DNA of 64,000 nt from Bacteroidales bacterium UBA6117 (GTDB lineage Bacteria > Bacteroidota > Bacteroidia > Bacteroidales > VadinHA17). The position numbers and the translations under genes were made by a program. The notes under the pieces are model-generated. The model made no database searches and was not told the origin of the DNA. It saw nothing but the letters and a program-made list of their open reading frames with translations. Positions within the stretch are counted from its first letter, which is position 1. The number at the start of each line of letters is the position of its first letter. The DNA lies in contig DIWB01000027.1 of NCBI GenBank assembly GCA_002428385.1, forward strand, positions 17,137 to 81,136, written 5' to 3'. Positions 35,990-46,127 of this stretch are shown piece by piece.

Positions 35990-37147
35990 TCAATAAGTTT
36001 CCTGTTTTAAGGGCTTTGCATATTTCACATCAGTTATTATAACATCTGAATAATAGAATTTTATTATTTCATCCGATTTAAATCCCCTGGCGGCCATAAC
36101 CATGGCTCCCTCCTGACACAGTCCCACGCCGTGACCGTATCCCCTTCCCCTGAGAACGATCGAGCTGCCTTCGTGTGAAACCGAAAAAAACGATGATTTA
36201 AGGTTAAGGTCATTCCTGATCGTGTTGAACGGAATTGAGAAAGTACCGATCCGGTACTCGTTATGCCTTGTGTTCTGAACAAAATTGTATGAGCGTGCAG
36301 TAACTCCGGATGGCGCGTATCCTGAACGTTTCAGATACGATTCCCATTCAGCCAGGGGGATTGTTTTTTTCCAGTGAGCGTTCGGTGATTTTATGCAATA
36401 GGGATCAATAACCTTTTTAAGGTAGGAATGACCTGCGAGCCATACAAAATCGGAGGTCGAGGTTTCTCCTCCGCAATTGGAGTGAAATGCTGAAATTATC
36501 AGGGTGCTGTCGGATGAGAGGATAACCTGATCACTTGTTTCCGATGCAGCCCTCAATATGAGCGAATCAGAAGTTACACCGTTGAAAGCCTGGCAGTGAG
36601 TGTTGTCGCACAGGTTATAGCCGTCTATCATGTGCCGGTCTGAATGCCTGTAGAGGTAAGTCCGAACAAGAAGAGCCTGTGATTTAAGGTATTCAATCCT
36701 GCGGCCTGGTCCGCCTTCTGTTCTTACTACCCCTGCAATATATTCCTCCACGTCGCAGATATTTGTAAAAACCATCACCCGAAGGTCGGCGATGCATTTA
36801 AGGCTTCCGCTGTAATATCGCCGCTCTCCCGGACTGCCATTTATCCTGAGAGAAAAATGGTCATTGCCGGTCAGTCCCCTCACGGTCAGAGAATCCACTG
36901 TAAAGCTCACAGAGTTTCTGAGCTTTACGGCCACCCTGCCTTCGTACAATGCTAAAATTACAGGATCGCCCGATCCGATGGGGACAGGAGAGCCGTCGTA
37001 AGTGTCCAGCTCAAATTTGCCATGGATCACTGAAAGAGACGCAGATGAGGGTTTCCGGTCGGCAAACACCCTTACCCTGACCTGTGCCGGTGTCATACCG
37101 GGCAAAAGGAAAACAAGCAACAGTATATTCAGAAAAATCTTTGACAT
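35990..37147 (-). CDS. SpoIID/LytB-domain secreted protein
   Basis: A 385-residue exported protein (signal to about residue 22). The SpoIID domain is clear: DVEEYIAGVVRTEGG near 132-146, LKSQALLVRTYLYRH, ISAFHSNCGGETSTSDFVW near 218-236, and the C-terminal GRGYGHGVGLCQEGAM. The family includes SpoIID lytic transglycosylases that cut peptidoglycan lacking stem peptides, with the catalytic Glu conserved in RTEGG. Bacteroidota encode such proteins without sporulation. Confidence 0.9.
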   Translation of the reverse strand: MSKIFLNILLLVFLLPGMTPAQVRVRVFADRKPSSASLSVIHGKFELDTYDGSPVPIGSGDPVILALYEGRVAVKLRNSVSFTVDSLTVRGLTGNDHFSLRINGSPGERRYYSGSLKCIADLRVMVFTNICDVEEYIAGVVRTEGGPGRRIEYLKSQALLVRTYLYRHSDRHMIDGYNLCDNTHCQAFNGVTSDSLILRAASETSDQVILSSDSTLIISAFHSNCGGETSTSDFVWLAGHSYLKKVIDPYCIKSPNAHWKKTIPLAEWESYLKRSGYAPSGVTARSYNFVQNTRHNEYRIGTFSIPFNTIRNDLNLKSSFFSVSHEGSSIVLRGRGYGHGVGLCQEGAMVMAARGFKSDEIIKFYYSDVIITDVKYAKPLKQETY

Positions 37148-37189
37148 TTAATACTCAAAACTTTGATAATCATGCCACATGACAGGTCA

Positions 37190-38320
37190 CTAGTGGTCCG
37201 GTTGCTTTAAAGCCTCAACCATGTCGGACGCCACCCTTTCCGACGCACCTTCAGGTCCCAGTATTTCCTTCACCAGAGCATAATCGCGCAGCACCTTTCC
37301 CCTTAAGGATCCGCCGGGCAGCACAGCCTCCAGTTCCTTCACCAGGTTTTTTTCGTTCAGCGAATACTGGACCAGTTCCTTAACGGCTTCATAACCGGCA
37401 ATAAGGTTCACAAGTGAAATGAATCTGACTTTTATCACCGCCCAGGCGATCGCCATTGAGATAAAATCGCCCTTATAGCATACAACCTCAGGAACCCCGA
37501 GAAGGGCAGCCTCGAGAGTTGCAGTTCCCGATTTCACAAGAGCGGCTTCCGATACATGAAGTATCTCGTATGTTTTGTCCCTGATAAGTCTAACCGGGTA
37601 ATCCCTTAATATCCCCTTGTATAATTCGTCCGGGAGGTTCTTCACCCCTGCCACGACAAACTGGTGTCCGGGGAAATGTGAAACGGCTTTAAGCATCTCC
37701 GGGAGTATCTGCTTTACCTCACTCTTTCTGCTTCCGGCAAGCATGGCGATAACCGGCTTATTGTCGAGTCCCAGCGATTTGCGAACCTCATCCTCAGGAG
37801 GAAGAGCCCTTTGTCTCTTTCCCGTCTCATCGAGAAGCGGATTACCGAGATAAACGGTTTCAACGCCGTGTCTTGAATAAAATTCAACTTCAAACGGGAA
37901 AATGATGTACATCCTGTCGATGCTTCGCTTGACTTTTCTTACTCTTCCCTCATTCCATGCCCACAGTTTAGGTGAAATATAATAGAATACCCTTAATCCG
38001 GATTTCTTCGCAAATTCTGCTATTCGCAGGTTAAAGCCCGGGTAATCGATCAGAATAACAACATCGGGACTGAATGAGTTGATCTGCTGTTTGCACAGGG
38101 TGAACAGCCTGCCAATGGAACCAAGGTTTTTAGCAACTTCGACGAAGCCCATGAACGCTGTCCGGCGGTAGTGCATAAGGAGTTCAGCTCCTTCCGACTG
38201 CATGAGATCTCCGCCCCAGCATCGGACAACTGCCTCCTTATCGTGGAGGAACAGTTCCCTGACAAGATTCGATCCGTGAAGATCGCCAGACTGTTCTCCG
38301 GCTATTATGAAATACTTCAT
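37190..38320 (-). CDS. lpxB: Lipid-A-disaccharide synthase
   Basis: A 376-residue GT19 glycosyltransferase making the beta-1,6 lipid A disaccharide from UDP-diacyl-glucosamine and lipid X at the inner membrane. Motifs: IAGEQSGDLHGSNLVREL near the start, IDYPGFNLRIAEFAKK, YYISPKLWAWNEGRVRKVKR and KSGTATLEAALLGVPEVVCYK. Its start overlaps the preceding membrane-protein stop by 4 bp. Confidence 0.96.
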   Translation of the reverse strand: MKYFIIAGEQSGDLHGSNLVRELFLHDKEAVVRCWGGDLMQSEGAELLMHYRRTAFMGFVEVAKNLGSIGRLFTLCKQQINSFSPDVVILIDYPGFNLRIAEFAKKSGLRVFYYISPKLWAWNEGRVRKVKRSIDRMYIIFPFEVEFYSRHGVETVYLGNPLLDETGKRQRALPPEDEVRKSLGLDNKPVIAMLAGSRKSEVKQILPEMLKAVSHFPGHQFVVAGVKNLPDELYKGILRDYPVRLIRDKTYEILHVSEAALVKSGTATLEAALLGVPEVVCYKGDFISMAIAWAVIKVRFISLVNLIAGYEAVKELVQYSLNEKNLVKELEAVLPGGSLRGKVLRDYALVKEILGPEGASERVASDMVEALKQPDH

Positions 38321-38616
38321 AACAGAAACTTTACTGCAAAGACCAGCGCTGCCCAGATTATTGTGATTGCAAGCACTCCCCTTGTGGCCCTGAGCATATC
38401 GAGCCGGTTAAAGAGAAGGAAAAGGAAAATGTTGGGAAACACGCAAAGTGAAATTATGTGAGTCAGGATGTCTGCTTCAGCAATTCTCCTGAAATATTCC
38501 ACCGGAGCACTGTTACCCTCTGAGAATAGCCAGATTCCTGAAGATATCAGCAACGGGATTATAAAACCGGCAAGGACTCCGATATATTGCCTGTCATATT
38601 TCCCGGTGAATGTCAT
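38317..38616 (-). CDS. Small membrane protein between surE and lpxB
   Basis: A 99-residue protein with three predicted helices (about 12-32, 48-66, 79-97). Overlaps surE (upstream) and lpxB (downstream) by 4 bp each (ATGA), so it is translationally coupled to both. No recognisable domain; a similar small gene sits between these two in other Bacteroidota by general knowledge. Function unknown. Confidence 0.75.
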   Translation of the reverse strand: MTFTGKYDRQYIGVLAGFIIPLLISSGIWLFSEGNSAPVEYFRRIAEADILTHIISLCVFPNIFLFLLFNRLDMLRATRGVLAITIIWAALVFAVKFLL

Positions 38617-39395
38617 AGGCTGAATCGTTCCTTCAACGTGTCAATATACGAATGTGCGGTCATGTCGACCGATACCGGCACTATTGAAACATAATTATTT
38701 GCGAGCGCCCATTCATCGGTATCCGGTGCCTCTGGCTCCTGGTTCTGGAACATCCCGGTGAGCCAGTAATAGGTCCGGCCCATCGGATCTTTCCGCTTTT
38801 CAAATTCCTCCTTCCAGTTGCCTTTGGACTGGCGGCAGATCTTTATTCCTTTTATCTCGTTCTCGGAAACAGAAGGTATGTTGACATTAAGGCAGATACC
38901 TTTGGGAAGCGTCATCTCGGTAAGTTTCAGCATCACTATCCTGATGAACTTCCTGCATATTGAGAAATCGGCTGTGCGGGAGAAGTCGCTCATTGAAAAA
39001 CCCACTGAGTCGATACCGTACAAACAACCCTCGATGGCAGCTGCCATGGTGCCGGAATAAAGTACGCTTACCGATGCATTTGAGCCGTGGTTGATTCCTG
39101 AAACAACCCAGTCAGGCTTCCTCTCAAGCAACTGGTTAACGGCAAGCTTGATGCTGTCGGTGGGGGTTCCGTTGCAGGCATAAACCTTGCGGCGGTCAGT
39201 CTCCTCAAGAAGTTTGACTCTTAGGGGAGTCTTCACAGTGAGCGCCATTGACATTCCCGACATACTTTCCTGAGTCGAAACCAGCACAACCTTTCCGAAT
39301 TCTTCCATTACTTCAATGAGAGTCCTCAGGCCTGCGGCATACAGCCCGTCGTCGTTGGTTACAAGTATCAGTTTGTCGTTCGGTTCAAGAGTCAT
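38613..39395 (-). CDS. surE: 5'/3'-nucleotidase SurE
   Basis: A 260-residue phosphatase of nucleoside monophosphates. The N-terminal metal site is LVTNDDGLYAAGL (Asp pair at about 14-15), followed by STQESMSGM, NGTPTDSIKLAVNQL and VVSGINHGSN. Full length. First gene of the surE - membrane protein - lpxB - spoIID-like run. Confidence 0.95.
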   Translation of the reverse strand: MTLEPNDKLILVTNDDGLYAAGLRTLIEVMEEFGKVVLVSTQESMSGMSMALTVKTPLRVKLLEETDRRKVYACNGTPTDSIKLAVNQLLERKPDWVVSGINHGSNASVSVLYSGTMAAAIEGCLYGIDSVGFSMSDFSRTADFSICRKFIRIVMLKLTEMTLPKGICLNVNIPSVSENEIKGIKICRQSKGNWKEEFEKRKDPMGRTYYWLTGMFQNQEPEAPDTDEWALANNYVSIVPVSVDMTAHSYIDTLKERFSL

Positions 39396-39453
39396 CTTAT
39401 CAAGTTTTGATGTGCAAAGATAGATAATTACCCTTAAGCTTAGAGAAATTGTT

Positions 39454-39461
39454 TACTTTTG
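39454..39461 (+). promoter_or_regulatory. Putative Bacteroidota -7 box for pheT
   Basis: TACTTTTG, followed by CA, fits TAnnTTTG; 153 bp upstream of the pheT ATG, implying a long leader. The leader (39462-39613) can encode a 23-residue peptide but it is not Phe-rich, so attenuation is not supported. No strong -33 box. Confidence 0.4.
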
Positions 39462-39613
39462 CAATCTTGACAAATTTTTTGTTCTGAACAGCCGGTCAGG
39501 ATGAAAGTAACCCACAAACCGGACAAACTTTTAAACAAATCACGACCGGGCAGACAGGCTTTTATGAAGTAGTTACATAAACACAATACTCAAAGAATTC
39601 TATTTTTTTACAG

Positions 39614-42070
39614 ATGAAAATTTCTTATAACTGGCTGAAAGAGTACCTCGGGATTGACATCGATCCCCACGAATTGTCTGATATCCTTACCGGTATTGGC
39701 CTCGAGATTGAAGGAGTTGAGGAGTGGGAATCTGTCAGGGGCGGACTGAAGGGTGTGGTTATAGGTGAAGTCGTCACCTGCATGAAACATCCCGATGCCG
39801 ACAAGCTGTCAGTTACTACAGTTGACATAGGCCGGCCTGAGCATCTTCATATTGTTTGCGGAGCGCCCAATGTTGCTGCAGGACAGAAAGTTCCTGTTGC
39901 CGTTGCAGGAACAACACTTTACCGGGGAGAGGAAACCATCGAGCTCAAAAAAACAAAGATCAGAGGCGAAGTGTCTGAAGGCATGATCTGCGCCGAGGAT
40001 GAACTGGGACTGGGCGACAACCATGAAGGCATCATGGTTCTCGACAGCAATTCTGTTCCCGGCACGCCTGCAAGCGAGTATTTCAGGGTGGTGCGTGACA
40101 CCATATTTGAGATAGGTTTGACTCCCAACAGGATAGACAGCGGATCGCACTTTGGAGTAGCCCGCGACCTGGCGGCATACCTGAGCCTCAACAGCGGTTC
40201 AGGCTATACTGCCATCAGACCTTCGGTCGACAACTTCAGTTCCGACAGCAATACCTCAGGCTTTGAAGTGATTGTCGAAAACCCTGGAGCCTGCCCGCGA
40301 TATACCGGAATCACAATAAGCGATGTCACAATCGGGGAATCACCCGAATGGCTGAAAATAAGGCTCAGGTCAATAGGCCTCAACCCTATTAACAATGTGG
40401 TCGATATAACCAATTTTGTACAGCACGAGATCGGGCAGCCCCTGCATGCTTTCGACGCCGATAAGGTAACAGGGAAGAAAGTCATCATCAAAAACCTACC
40501 CGACAAAACCAGGTTCATAACCCTCGACGGACTAGAAAGAAGCCTTTCTTCGCGCGACCTTATGATCTGCAATGAAGAAGAGGGAATGTGCATTGCAGGA
40601 GTCTTCGGGGGCATCAAATCGGGAGTCACTTCAGTCACAAGGAACATTTTCCTGGAGAGCGCCCATTTCAATGCGGTTTCAATAAGAAAAACCTCCAAAA
40701 GGCATTCCCTTCAGACGGATGCCTCTTTCAGATTTGAAAGAGGAACCGATCCCAACATAACAGTCTGGGCTCTGAAACGGGCTGCCATCCTGATTAAGGA
40801 GCTCGCCGGTGGAAAGATAAGCTCCGGCATTATAGACGTTTACCCTGAAAAAATAAGGAATGTAACAACCGAAGTAAGTTTCGCGAACATCGACCGGCTC
40901 ATCGGGAAAAAGATAGGCAGGGAGACTATAAACCGCATCCTTGGACTGCTCGACTTTAAGATACTCAGGGAAGACAATGAAACTATGCTTCTTGAGGTCC
41001 CTGCGTACAGGGTAGATGTGAAGCTTGAAGCTGACGTGATCGAAGAGATACTGAGAATTTACGGATACAATAATGTGGAGATAAGTAACCATGTAAATTC
41101 CACCCTGACTTACATTGAGAAACCCGACCTTGAAAAGGCGGTAAATACCGTTTCAGATCTCCTTTCGGCCAATGGCTATGCAGAGATAATGTGCAACTCC
41201 CTCAATCCGGCAGCCTGGTATGAAGGTAACAACGATTTCGACTCAAGCCAGCTTGTTACACTTGCAAATCCGCTGAGCTCCGATCTGAATGCACTGAGAC
41301 AATCGCTCTTATATGGCGGACTGAATTCGGTTATCTGGAACATCAACCGCCAGCGCTACGATCTAAGGCTTTATGAATTCGGCAACTGCTATTTCAGAAC
41401 CGGGCATGGCTCTCCCGTACCCTCTGTTGCTGATTACACCGAAAGAAAATCACTGGATATATTCATAACAGGAAAAACAGGGAAGGAAAGCTGGAATCAC
41501 AAGACCAGTCCTACGGATTTCTTCCACATAAAATCCGCTACCGAGATGATCTTCTCACGTCTCGGAATTGACACTATGCTGCTTGCGAACGGAAAGAGTC
41601 AGAAGAAATATTTTGCCGAATCGATAACCTATGTTCTCAACAACAAGGTACTGGCTGAGACGGGAAAACTGTCAAAAAGCATGCTTTCAAGGTTCGATAT
41701 CGGGCAGGATGTGTTCTACAGCCACATTGAATGGGATCAGGTAACCAGGCTGATCGGCAGGAAAGCTATCGAATTCACTGAACTCCCGAAATATCCGTCT
41801 GTGAGGCGCGACATGGCAATGCTTCTCGACAGGGGGACCAGGTTTGGCCGGATCAGGGATATTGCTTTCAAGACCGAAAAGAATGTACTGCGCGATGTAA
41901 GCCTGTTCGACGTTTATGAAAGCGACAGCCTTGGAGCTGACAAGAAATCATATGCCGTCAGCTTCATTCTCAGGGATGATCTGAGGACCCTGACCGACAA
42001 GAATATCGACAGGGTGATGGAAAGCCTCCGGCGGGCATTTGAGAAAGAGCTTGATGCAAAGATAAGATGA
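39614..42070 (+). CDS. pheT: Phenylalanine--tRNA ligase beta subunit
   Basis: An 818-residue protein with all domains in order: tRNA-binding EMAP-like domain (about 40-150; HPDADKLSVTTVDIG, IVCGAPNV), B3/4 (about 210-390), B5 (about 405-480) and the C-terminal FDX-ACB anticodon-binding domain (about 725-818, PSVRRDMAMLLDRG). It partners PheS, which is encoded elsewhere. Confidence 0.97.
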   Translation: MKISYNWLKEYLGIDIDPHELSDILTGIGLEIEGVEEWESVRGGLKGVVIGEVVTCMKHPDADKLSVTTVDIGRPEHLHIVCGAPNVAAGQKVPVAVAGTTLYRGEETIELKKTKIRGEVSEGMICAEDELGLGDNHEGIMVLDSNSVPGTPASEYFRVVRDTIFEIGLTPNRIDSGSHFGVARDLAAYLSLNSGSGYTAIRPSVDNFSSDSNTSGFEVIVENPGACPRYTGITISDVTIGESPEWLKIRLRSIGLNPINNVVDITNFVQHEIGQPLHAFDADKVTGKKVIIKNLPDKTRFITLDGLERSLSSRDLMICNEEEGMCIAGVFGGIKSGVTSVTRNIFLESAHFNAVSIRKTSKRHSLQTDASFRFERGTDPNITVWALKRAAILIKELAGGKISSGIIDVYPEKIRNVTTEVSFANIDRLIGKKIGRETINRILGLLDFKILREDNETMLLEVPAYRVDVKLEADVIEEILRIYGYNNVEISNHVNSTLTYIEKPDLEKAVNTVSDLLSANGYAEIMCNSLNPAAWYEGNNDFDSSQLVTLANPLSSDLNALRQSLLYGGLNSVIWNINRQRYDLRLYEFGNCYFRTGHGSPVPSVADYTERKSLDIFITGKTGKESWNHKTSPTDFFHIKSATEMIFSRLGIDTMLLANGKSQKKYFAESITYVLNNKVLAETGKLSKSMLSRFDIGQDVFYSHIEWDQVTRLIGRKAIEFTELPKYPSVRRDMAMLLDRGTRFGRIRDIAFKTEKNVLRDVSLFDVYESDSLGADKKSYAVSFILRDDLRTLTDKNIDRVMESLRRAFEKELDAKIR

Positions 42071-42128
42071 GAGGCCTGAAGTTTCCCAATCTTAAAACCC
42101 CGGAATAATCTGAATTCACAATCCTGAA

Positions 42129-43004
42129 ATGGGAAGAATACTTAAGACAGCCGGCAATTACCTCTCTCTGGTCAAATTCATGCATACGGTTTTTGCCATG
42201 CCTTTCGCACTTATAGGCTTCACCCTGGCTGTAACCACCACGACCAATGAATTCAGCTTAAGGCTACTTCTGCTGATAATACTGTGCATGGTTTTTGCAA
42301 GAAATGCTGCAATGGGCTTCAACAGACTGGTTGACAGAAAGTTCGACTCACTGAACCCCAGAACAGATCAGAGGGAGATCCCTTCAGGCAAGATCGGGGT
42401 AAAATCGGCTGGTTTCTTTGTAGCCATAAATGCCATCCTTTTTGTTATATCGGCCGGACTTATAAACAAGCTCACTCTTTTCCTTTCACCCGTCGCCCTG
42501 GCAGTGATCCTGGGCTACAGCCTTACCAAAAGATTCACATTTCTGTGCCACTTCATCCTTGGTCTTGGACTGAGCCTCGCTCCCATAGGTGCATATATTT
42601 CCGTGACTGGTTCATTCCATTACCTCCCTATTCTGTATTCCCTGATTGTAATTACATGGGTAAGCGGATTTGACATCATCTATGCCCTTCAGGACGCGGA
42701 ATTTGACAAAGAACACAACCTTCATTCAATACCTTCACTGACAGGAAGGAAAAAGGCCCTCGCAATTTCAGGCTTTGTACATTTTTTAACTTTCATCCTT
42801 GTGGTTGCAGCCGGGACAGCAGGCAACGGGAAAGTACTTTACCTGACCGGAGCCATCGTTTTCACAGGACTGCTTTTATGGCAGCATATCCTTGTGAAAC
42901 CAAACGACCTTAGCAGGGTGACGCTGGCATTTCAGACCACAAACGGTATTGCAAGTGTGATATATGCACTTTTCGTGATACTCGACCTTGTAATTTTTGC
43001 CTGA
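42129..43004 (+). CDS. UbiA-family prenyltransferase
   Basis: A 291-residue inner membrane protein with about eight helices. Aspartate-rich motifs: NRLVDRKFDSLNPRTDQREIPSG near 62-84 and DIIYALQDAEFDKEHNLHSIP near 181-201, both required for Mg-prenyl diphosphate. It transfers a polyprenyl chain to an aromatic acceptor in quinone synthesis. UbiA, MenA and the futalosine-pathway MqnP are alike; the sequence is nearest the 4-hydroxybenzoate prenyltransferase-like group, but Bacteroidota use menaquinone, so MqnP is plausible. It follows pheT by 58 bp. Confidence 0.85.
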   Translation: MGRILKTAGNYLSLVKFMHTVFAMPFALIGFTLAVTTTTNEFSLRLLLLIILCMVFARNAAMGFNRLVDRKFDSLNPRTDQREIPSGKIGVKSAGFFVAINAILFVISAGLINKLTLFLSPVALAVILGYSLTKRFTFLCHFILGLGLSLAPIGAYISVTGSFHYLPILYSLIVITWVSGFDIIYALQDAEFDKEHNLHSIPSLTGRKKALAISGFVHFLTFILVVAAGTAGNGKVLYLTGAIVFTGLLLWQHILVKPNDLSRVTLAFQTTNGIASVIYALFVILDLVIFA

Positions 43005-43060
43005 TTTGGGATAGCCTGTCAGTTTTTTTTGTTTATTGGCGCTTGAAATACCGTAACCTG

Positions 43061-44188
43061 ATGTCCGAAATAATTATTAAAGAAGTCCAGTCCCGCGGGG
43101 AGCTCCGGGAATTCATCTACCTTCCGGCAAAGGTTCACAAGGGGGAACCCGGGTGGCTGCCACCGCTCTATCCGGACGAATGGCACCTGTTCGACAAGAA
43201 AAAGAACAGGTCGTACAACTATGCCGATGCTGCCTTCTTTATTGCCTGGAAGGACAAGAAACCTGTTGGAAGGATAATGACTATTATAAACAACAGGTAT
43301 AACAAAATAAAAAACGAAAAGCACGGCAGGTTCAGCTTCATGGAGTGCTATAACGACCGGGAGATATTCCATGCCCTCATTTCAAAGGCTGAGGAGTGGG
43401 TCAGGGACAGGGGTATGGTGAAGATTGTTGGTCCGATGGGATTCTCGGACAAGGATCCCCAGGGATTCCAGATCGAGGGATTCGAGTATCCTTACCTCTT
43501 CACTGCTCCGACCAACTCACCTTACATGCCGGTTCTGCTTGAAGAAGAAGGATATACCAAGGAGATTGATCTGGTGAATTACAATCTTCCGATCCCTGAT
43601 TCGTATCCTCCTGTATATTTAAAGGCCCTGGAAAGATACTCACGAAACGGAGAGATATCTATTGTCGAATTTAAATCAAAGAAAGAGATAAAACCTGTAA
43701 TCATACCTGTTCTGGAACTCATGAACCAGACCTTCATCTCAATTTACGGGTATGTTCCGCTTAATGATGCCGAGAAAGAGGAATTGGCCGGAAGATATCT
43801 GCCTATTTTGGATCCGGAATTCGTAAAAATTGCCAGGGTGAAAGACGAATTTGTCGGTTTCGTGGTGGCGCTTCCCGACATGACTCCCGGAATAATTGCC
43901 GCCAGGGGAAAACTCTTTCCGTTCGGAATATTGAAGATACTGAAAGAAATGAAGAAGTCGACCAAGCTGATGCTGATGCTCGGAGGGGTAAAGGAAGAAT
44001 ACAGGGGAAAGGGAATAGATGTAATGCTGGGCGTAAAGCTCCTTGAATCAGCCAAAAAGCGTCACAAGACAATCCTCGACAGTCACCTTATAATGGAACA
44101 GAATGCCAGAATGAGAGCTGAATGCGACCGGATGAACGGGAAGATAGTAAAGCGCTTCAGAATTTTCCAGAAGAGTCTTGTTGACTAA
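43061..44188 (+). CDS. GNAT-like acyltransferase
   Basis: A 375-residue cytosolic protein. I take ATG 43061; a TTG at 43043 would add six residues. The N-terminus (VHKGEPGWLPPLYPDEWHLFD) and VGPMGFSDKDPQGFQIEGF in the middle are typical of a conserved group of N-acetyltransferase-like proteins in Bacteroidota. The C-terminal GNAT part reads KEEYRGKGIDVMLG near 313-326. Substrate unknown. Confidence 0.7.
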   Translation: MSEIIIKEVQSRGELREFIYLPAKVHKGEPGWLPPLYPDEWHLFDKKKNRSYNYADAAFFIAWKDKKPVGRIMTIINNRYNKIKNEKHGRFSFMECYNDREIFHALISKAEEWVRDRGMVKIVGPMGFSDKDPQGFQIEGFEYPYLFTAPTNSPYMPVLLEEEGYTKEIDLVNYNLPIPDSYPPVYLKALERYSRNGEISIVEFKSKKEIKPVIIPVLELMNQTFISIYGYVPLNDAEKEELAGRYLPILDPEFVKIARVKDEFVGFVVALPDMTPGIIAARGKLFPFGILKILKEMKKSTKLMLMLGGVKEEYRGKGIDVMLGVKLLESAKKRHKTILDSHLIMEQNARMRAECDRMNGKIVKRFRIFQKSLVD

Positions 44189-44247
44189 CAAGCATACAAT
44201 CGGCAAAAATCACAAACTTCTTTACATCATTCATATATTATCAGGTT

Positions 44248-45900
44248 TCAGAACCTGAATATGAATGACAGCCCGAGCAGCTCCTTGAACTGTACCCTTG
44301 CGGTCTTTCTCTGCTTTCCGTCATCACCCATTACAGGGTTTTTATCCTTGTCAAAGAGAAGTGTCTTTGTATCATCATCGAAAATCAGGTGGGTATTGAG
44401 CCTTACATCGGTGAACCAGTTGAGATTGGCCTGAATGATCATTTCCCAGTCAACGTCAATATTCAGCGGATTATTCACATAGTTGGTAAACAACTGCAGC
44501 CTGTTGGTTACAACCATGTTTTTCATCGGACGCATCTCATTCATTATCATAAAACTGGCTCCCGGTTCGTGCTTCGACCTCCGGTCCGCCGCAATTCCGT
44601 ATTTAGTCTGCTCAATATTTGCAGTGTCCGGCACGAATGTACCCTTGTACGAAAGCGGCGACAGGTTTATAGATGTCTTCTTGTTTGGCTTGTAATCAAG
44701 TCCGAATCCAAGTGTCAGGACAGCAGGGTTAAGTAATTTTGAAACAGGAATTGTATCCGGGTAATTGTAGCCTTTCGAGACCTGAGTTTTAAACAGCATA
44801 ATTGCGCTGAAATCGAACTTACCGAAAGCCTTGTGATTGAGCTTTGAATTTGTCTCCAGCAGGTCGAGATTCTTTCTGATGTCCTCGCTTCCCGACTTTA
44901 TAAGTCCGTACTTCAACCGCGCAAAATTTGCTGAGGAAAGAAGCTTGCTCCTGTTGTTGTAATCGGCGAACCATGTCAGGTCGAGAGCTGTGGAGATGTT
45001 GTTTTCTCCGCCCTTGACCCAGTTGGATACCATTCCCTGGTTAAGCGAGAAGGACGCTTCAGTCCTGTATCTCCAGTACTGCGATTTCGTAAGAATCCTG
45101 TTTATATCGATAAGTGTTGTGTTGTCCCTGGGTTCAATGTCAATCCTTGCTTCGGAAACATTCCCCTGGCGTGTGGGCCTCCTTATGGAAACCCCATGCT
45201 CGAGATAAAGTCCGATTGTGTTTCTTGAGGGATTGCCTATCCAGACGGTCACCGAATCGTCAAGATCATTTTTAAGCCAGAACCTTATCATACGGTCCGA
45301 CCCGGAGTTCAGCCAGAGTGGATACTCCCCCACTCCCGGTCCGGTAAATGTGATAATACTTGAATCGCGTGCTTCCAGGTAATCAAGCAGAACATTGACT
45401 GCAGCCCTGATTGAATCGTTCCTGAATTTATAACCTGAAAACGCGAGCGAATCTGCAATAACCGGAATCTGTATCGAATCAATTCTCTGCATTGTATCAA
45501 CCGGCAATGCGTAGGTTATCCTTTTTACAGATGGCAGGGTGTCACCTGCTATCCTGAGCGAATCGAAAGGATATCCCGTCAGATAATGCCTTGTTGAATC
45601 AAAGGGAGGAGAGGATGAGGCAAGCAGCAGCCGTCCGATAGCCCCATAAAGGGGATCGGCCGGCTGACGCACCGGCCGGAACCTGAATTTTTTCTGAAGC
45701 AGTCTCACGGCCTCGTCCTGTGACAGAACAATACCCTGAGGGAGCACAGTGTCGCGCTGAAAAGCAGGAGAAGCTTTTATTGTATCTGTCACTGCCACTG
45801 CAGAATCAACCATGTTTGTCACTTCCTGAGAGATTCCGGGAGTCAGGTAAAAAAATACAAATAGTATCAAAGGGAGGAGATATCTTCCTTTCATAAGCAT
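44248..45900 (-). CDS. DUF3078 exported protein, beta-barrel-like
   Basis: About 550 residues from ATG 45900 (a start at 45948 would precede the signal peptide with an unlikely sequence). Signal peptide to about residue 25 (LTPGISQ). The C-terminal 250 residues are DUF3078: RYRTEASFSLNQGMVSNWVK, GENNISTALDLTWFADYNN, SKLNHKAFGKFDFSAIMLF and a final LGLSFIFRF. The ending with F and the alternating strands suggest an outer membrane barrel. The N-terminal half repeats two short blocks that look like a beta-sandwich. Function unknown. Confidence 0.8.
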   Translation of the reverse strand: MLMKGRYLLPLILFVFFYLTPGISQEVTNMVDSAVAVTDTIKASPAFQRDTVLPQGIVLSQDEAVRLLQKKFRFRPVRQPADPLYGAIGRLLLASSSPPFDSTRHYLTGYPFDSLRIAGDTLPSVKRITYALPVDTMQRIDSIQIPVIADSLAFSGYKFRNDSIRAAVNVLLDYLEARDSSIITFTGPGVGEYPLWLNSGSDRMIRFWLKNDLDDSVTVWIGNPSRNTIGLYLEHGVSIRRPTRQGNVSEARIDIEPRDNTTLIDINRILTKSQYWRYRTEASFSLNQGMVSNWVKGGENNISTALDLTWFADYNNRSKLLSSANFARLKYGLIKSGSEDIRKNLDLLETNSKLNHKAFGKFDFSAIMLFKTQVSKGYNYPDTIPVSKLLNPAVLTLGFGLDYKPNKKTSINLSPLSYKGTFVPDTANIEQTKYGIAADRRSKHEPGASFMIMNEMRPMKNMVVTNRLQLFTNYVNNPLNIDVDWEMIIQANLNWFTDVRLNTHLIFDDDTKTLLFDKDKNPVMGDDGKQRKTARVQFKELLGLSFIFRF

Positions 45901-46127
45901 CGGTTTTGATACAAGATTTACCTGTTCAAGGTATAAATATAACGTCACATAAGACGTTTAATTTGTGCAAAGATAACAAAATCAATCCGGAAGATGCTGA
46001 AATATCCCTGTTGATCAGAGTTATAATACTGATTATCTTGCTATTAAAAGTCAATTTTTAATATTTTTTTAACATTTTTTATAAAAACAACCAGAATTCG
46101 TACCTTTCAGCGCTAACCTGAACTTAT

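Noticed and set aside
39501..39572. A 23-residue leader peptide upstream of pheT
   Set aside because: Its coding capacity is not rich in Phe and no alternative terminator pair is seen, so attenuation is unsupported.
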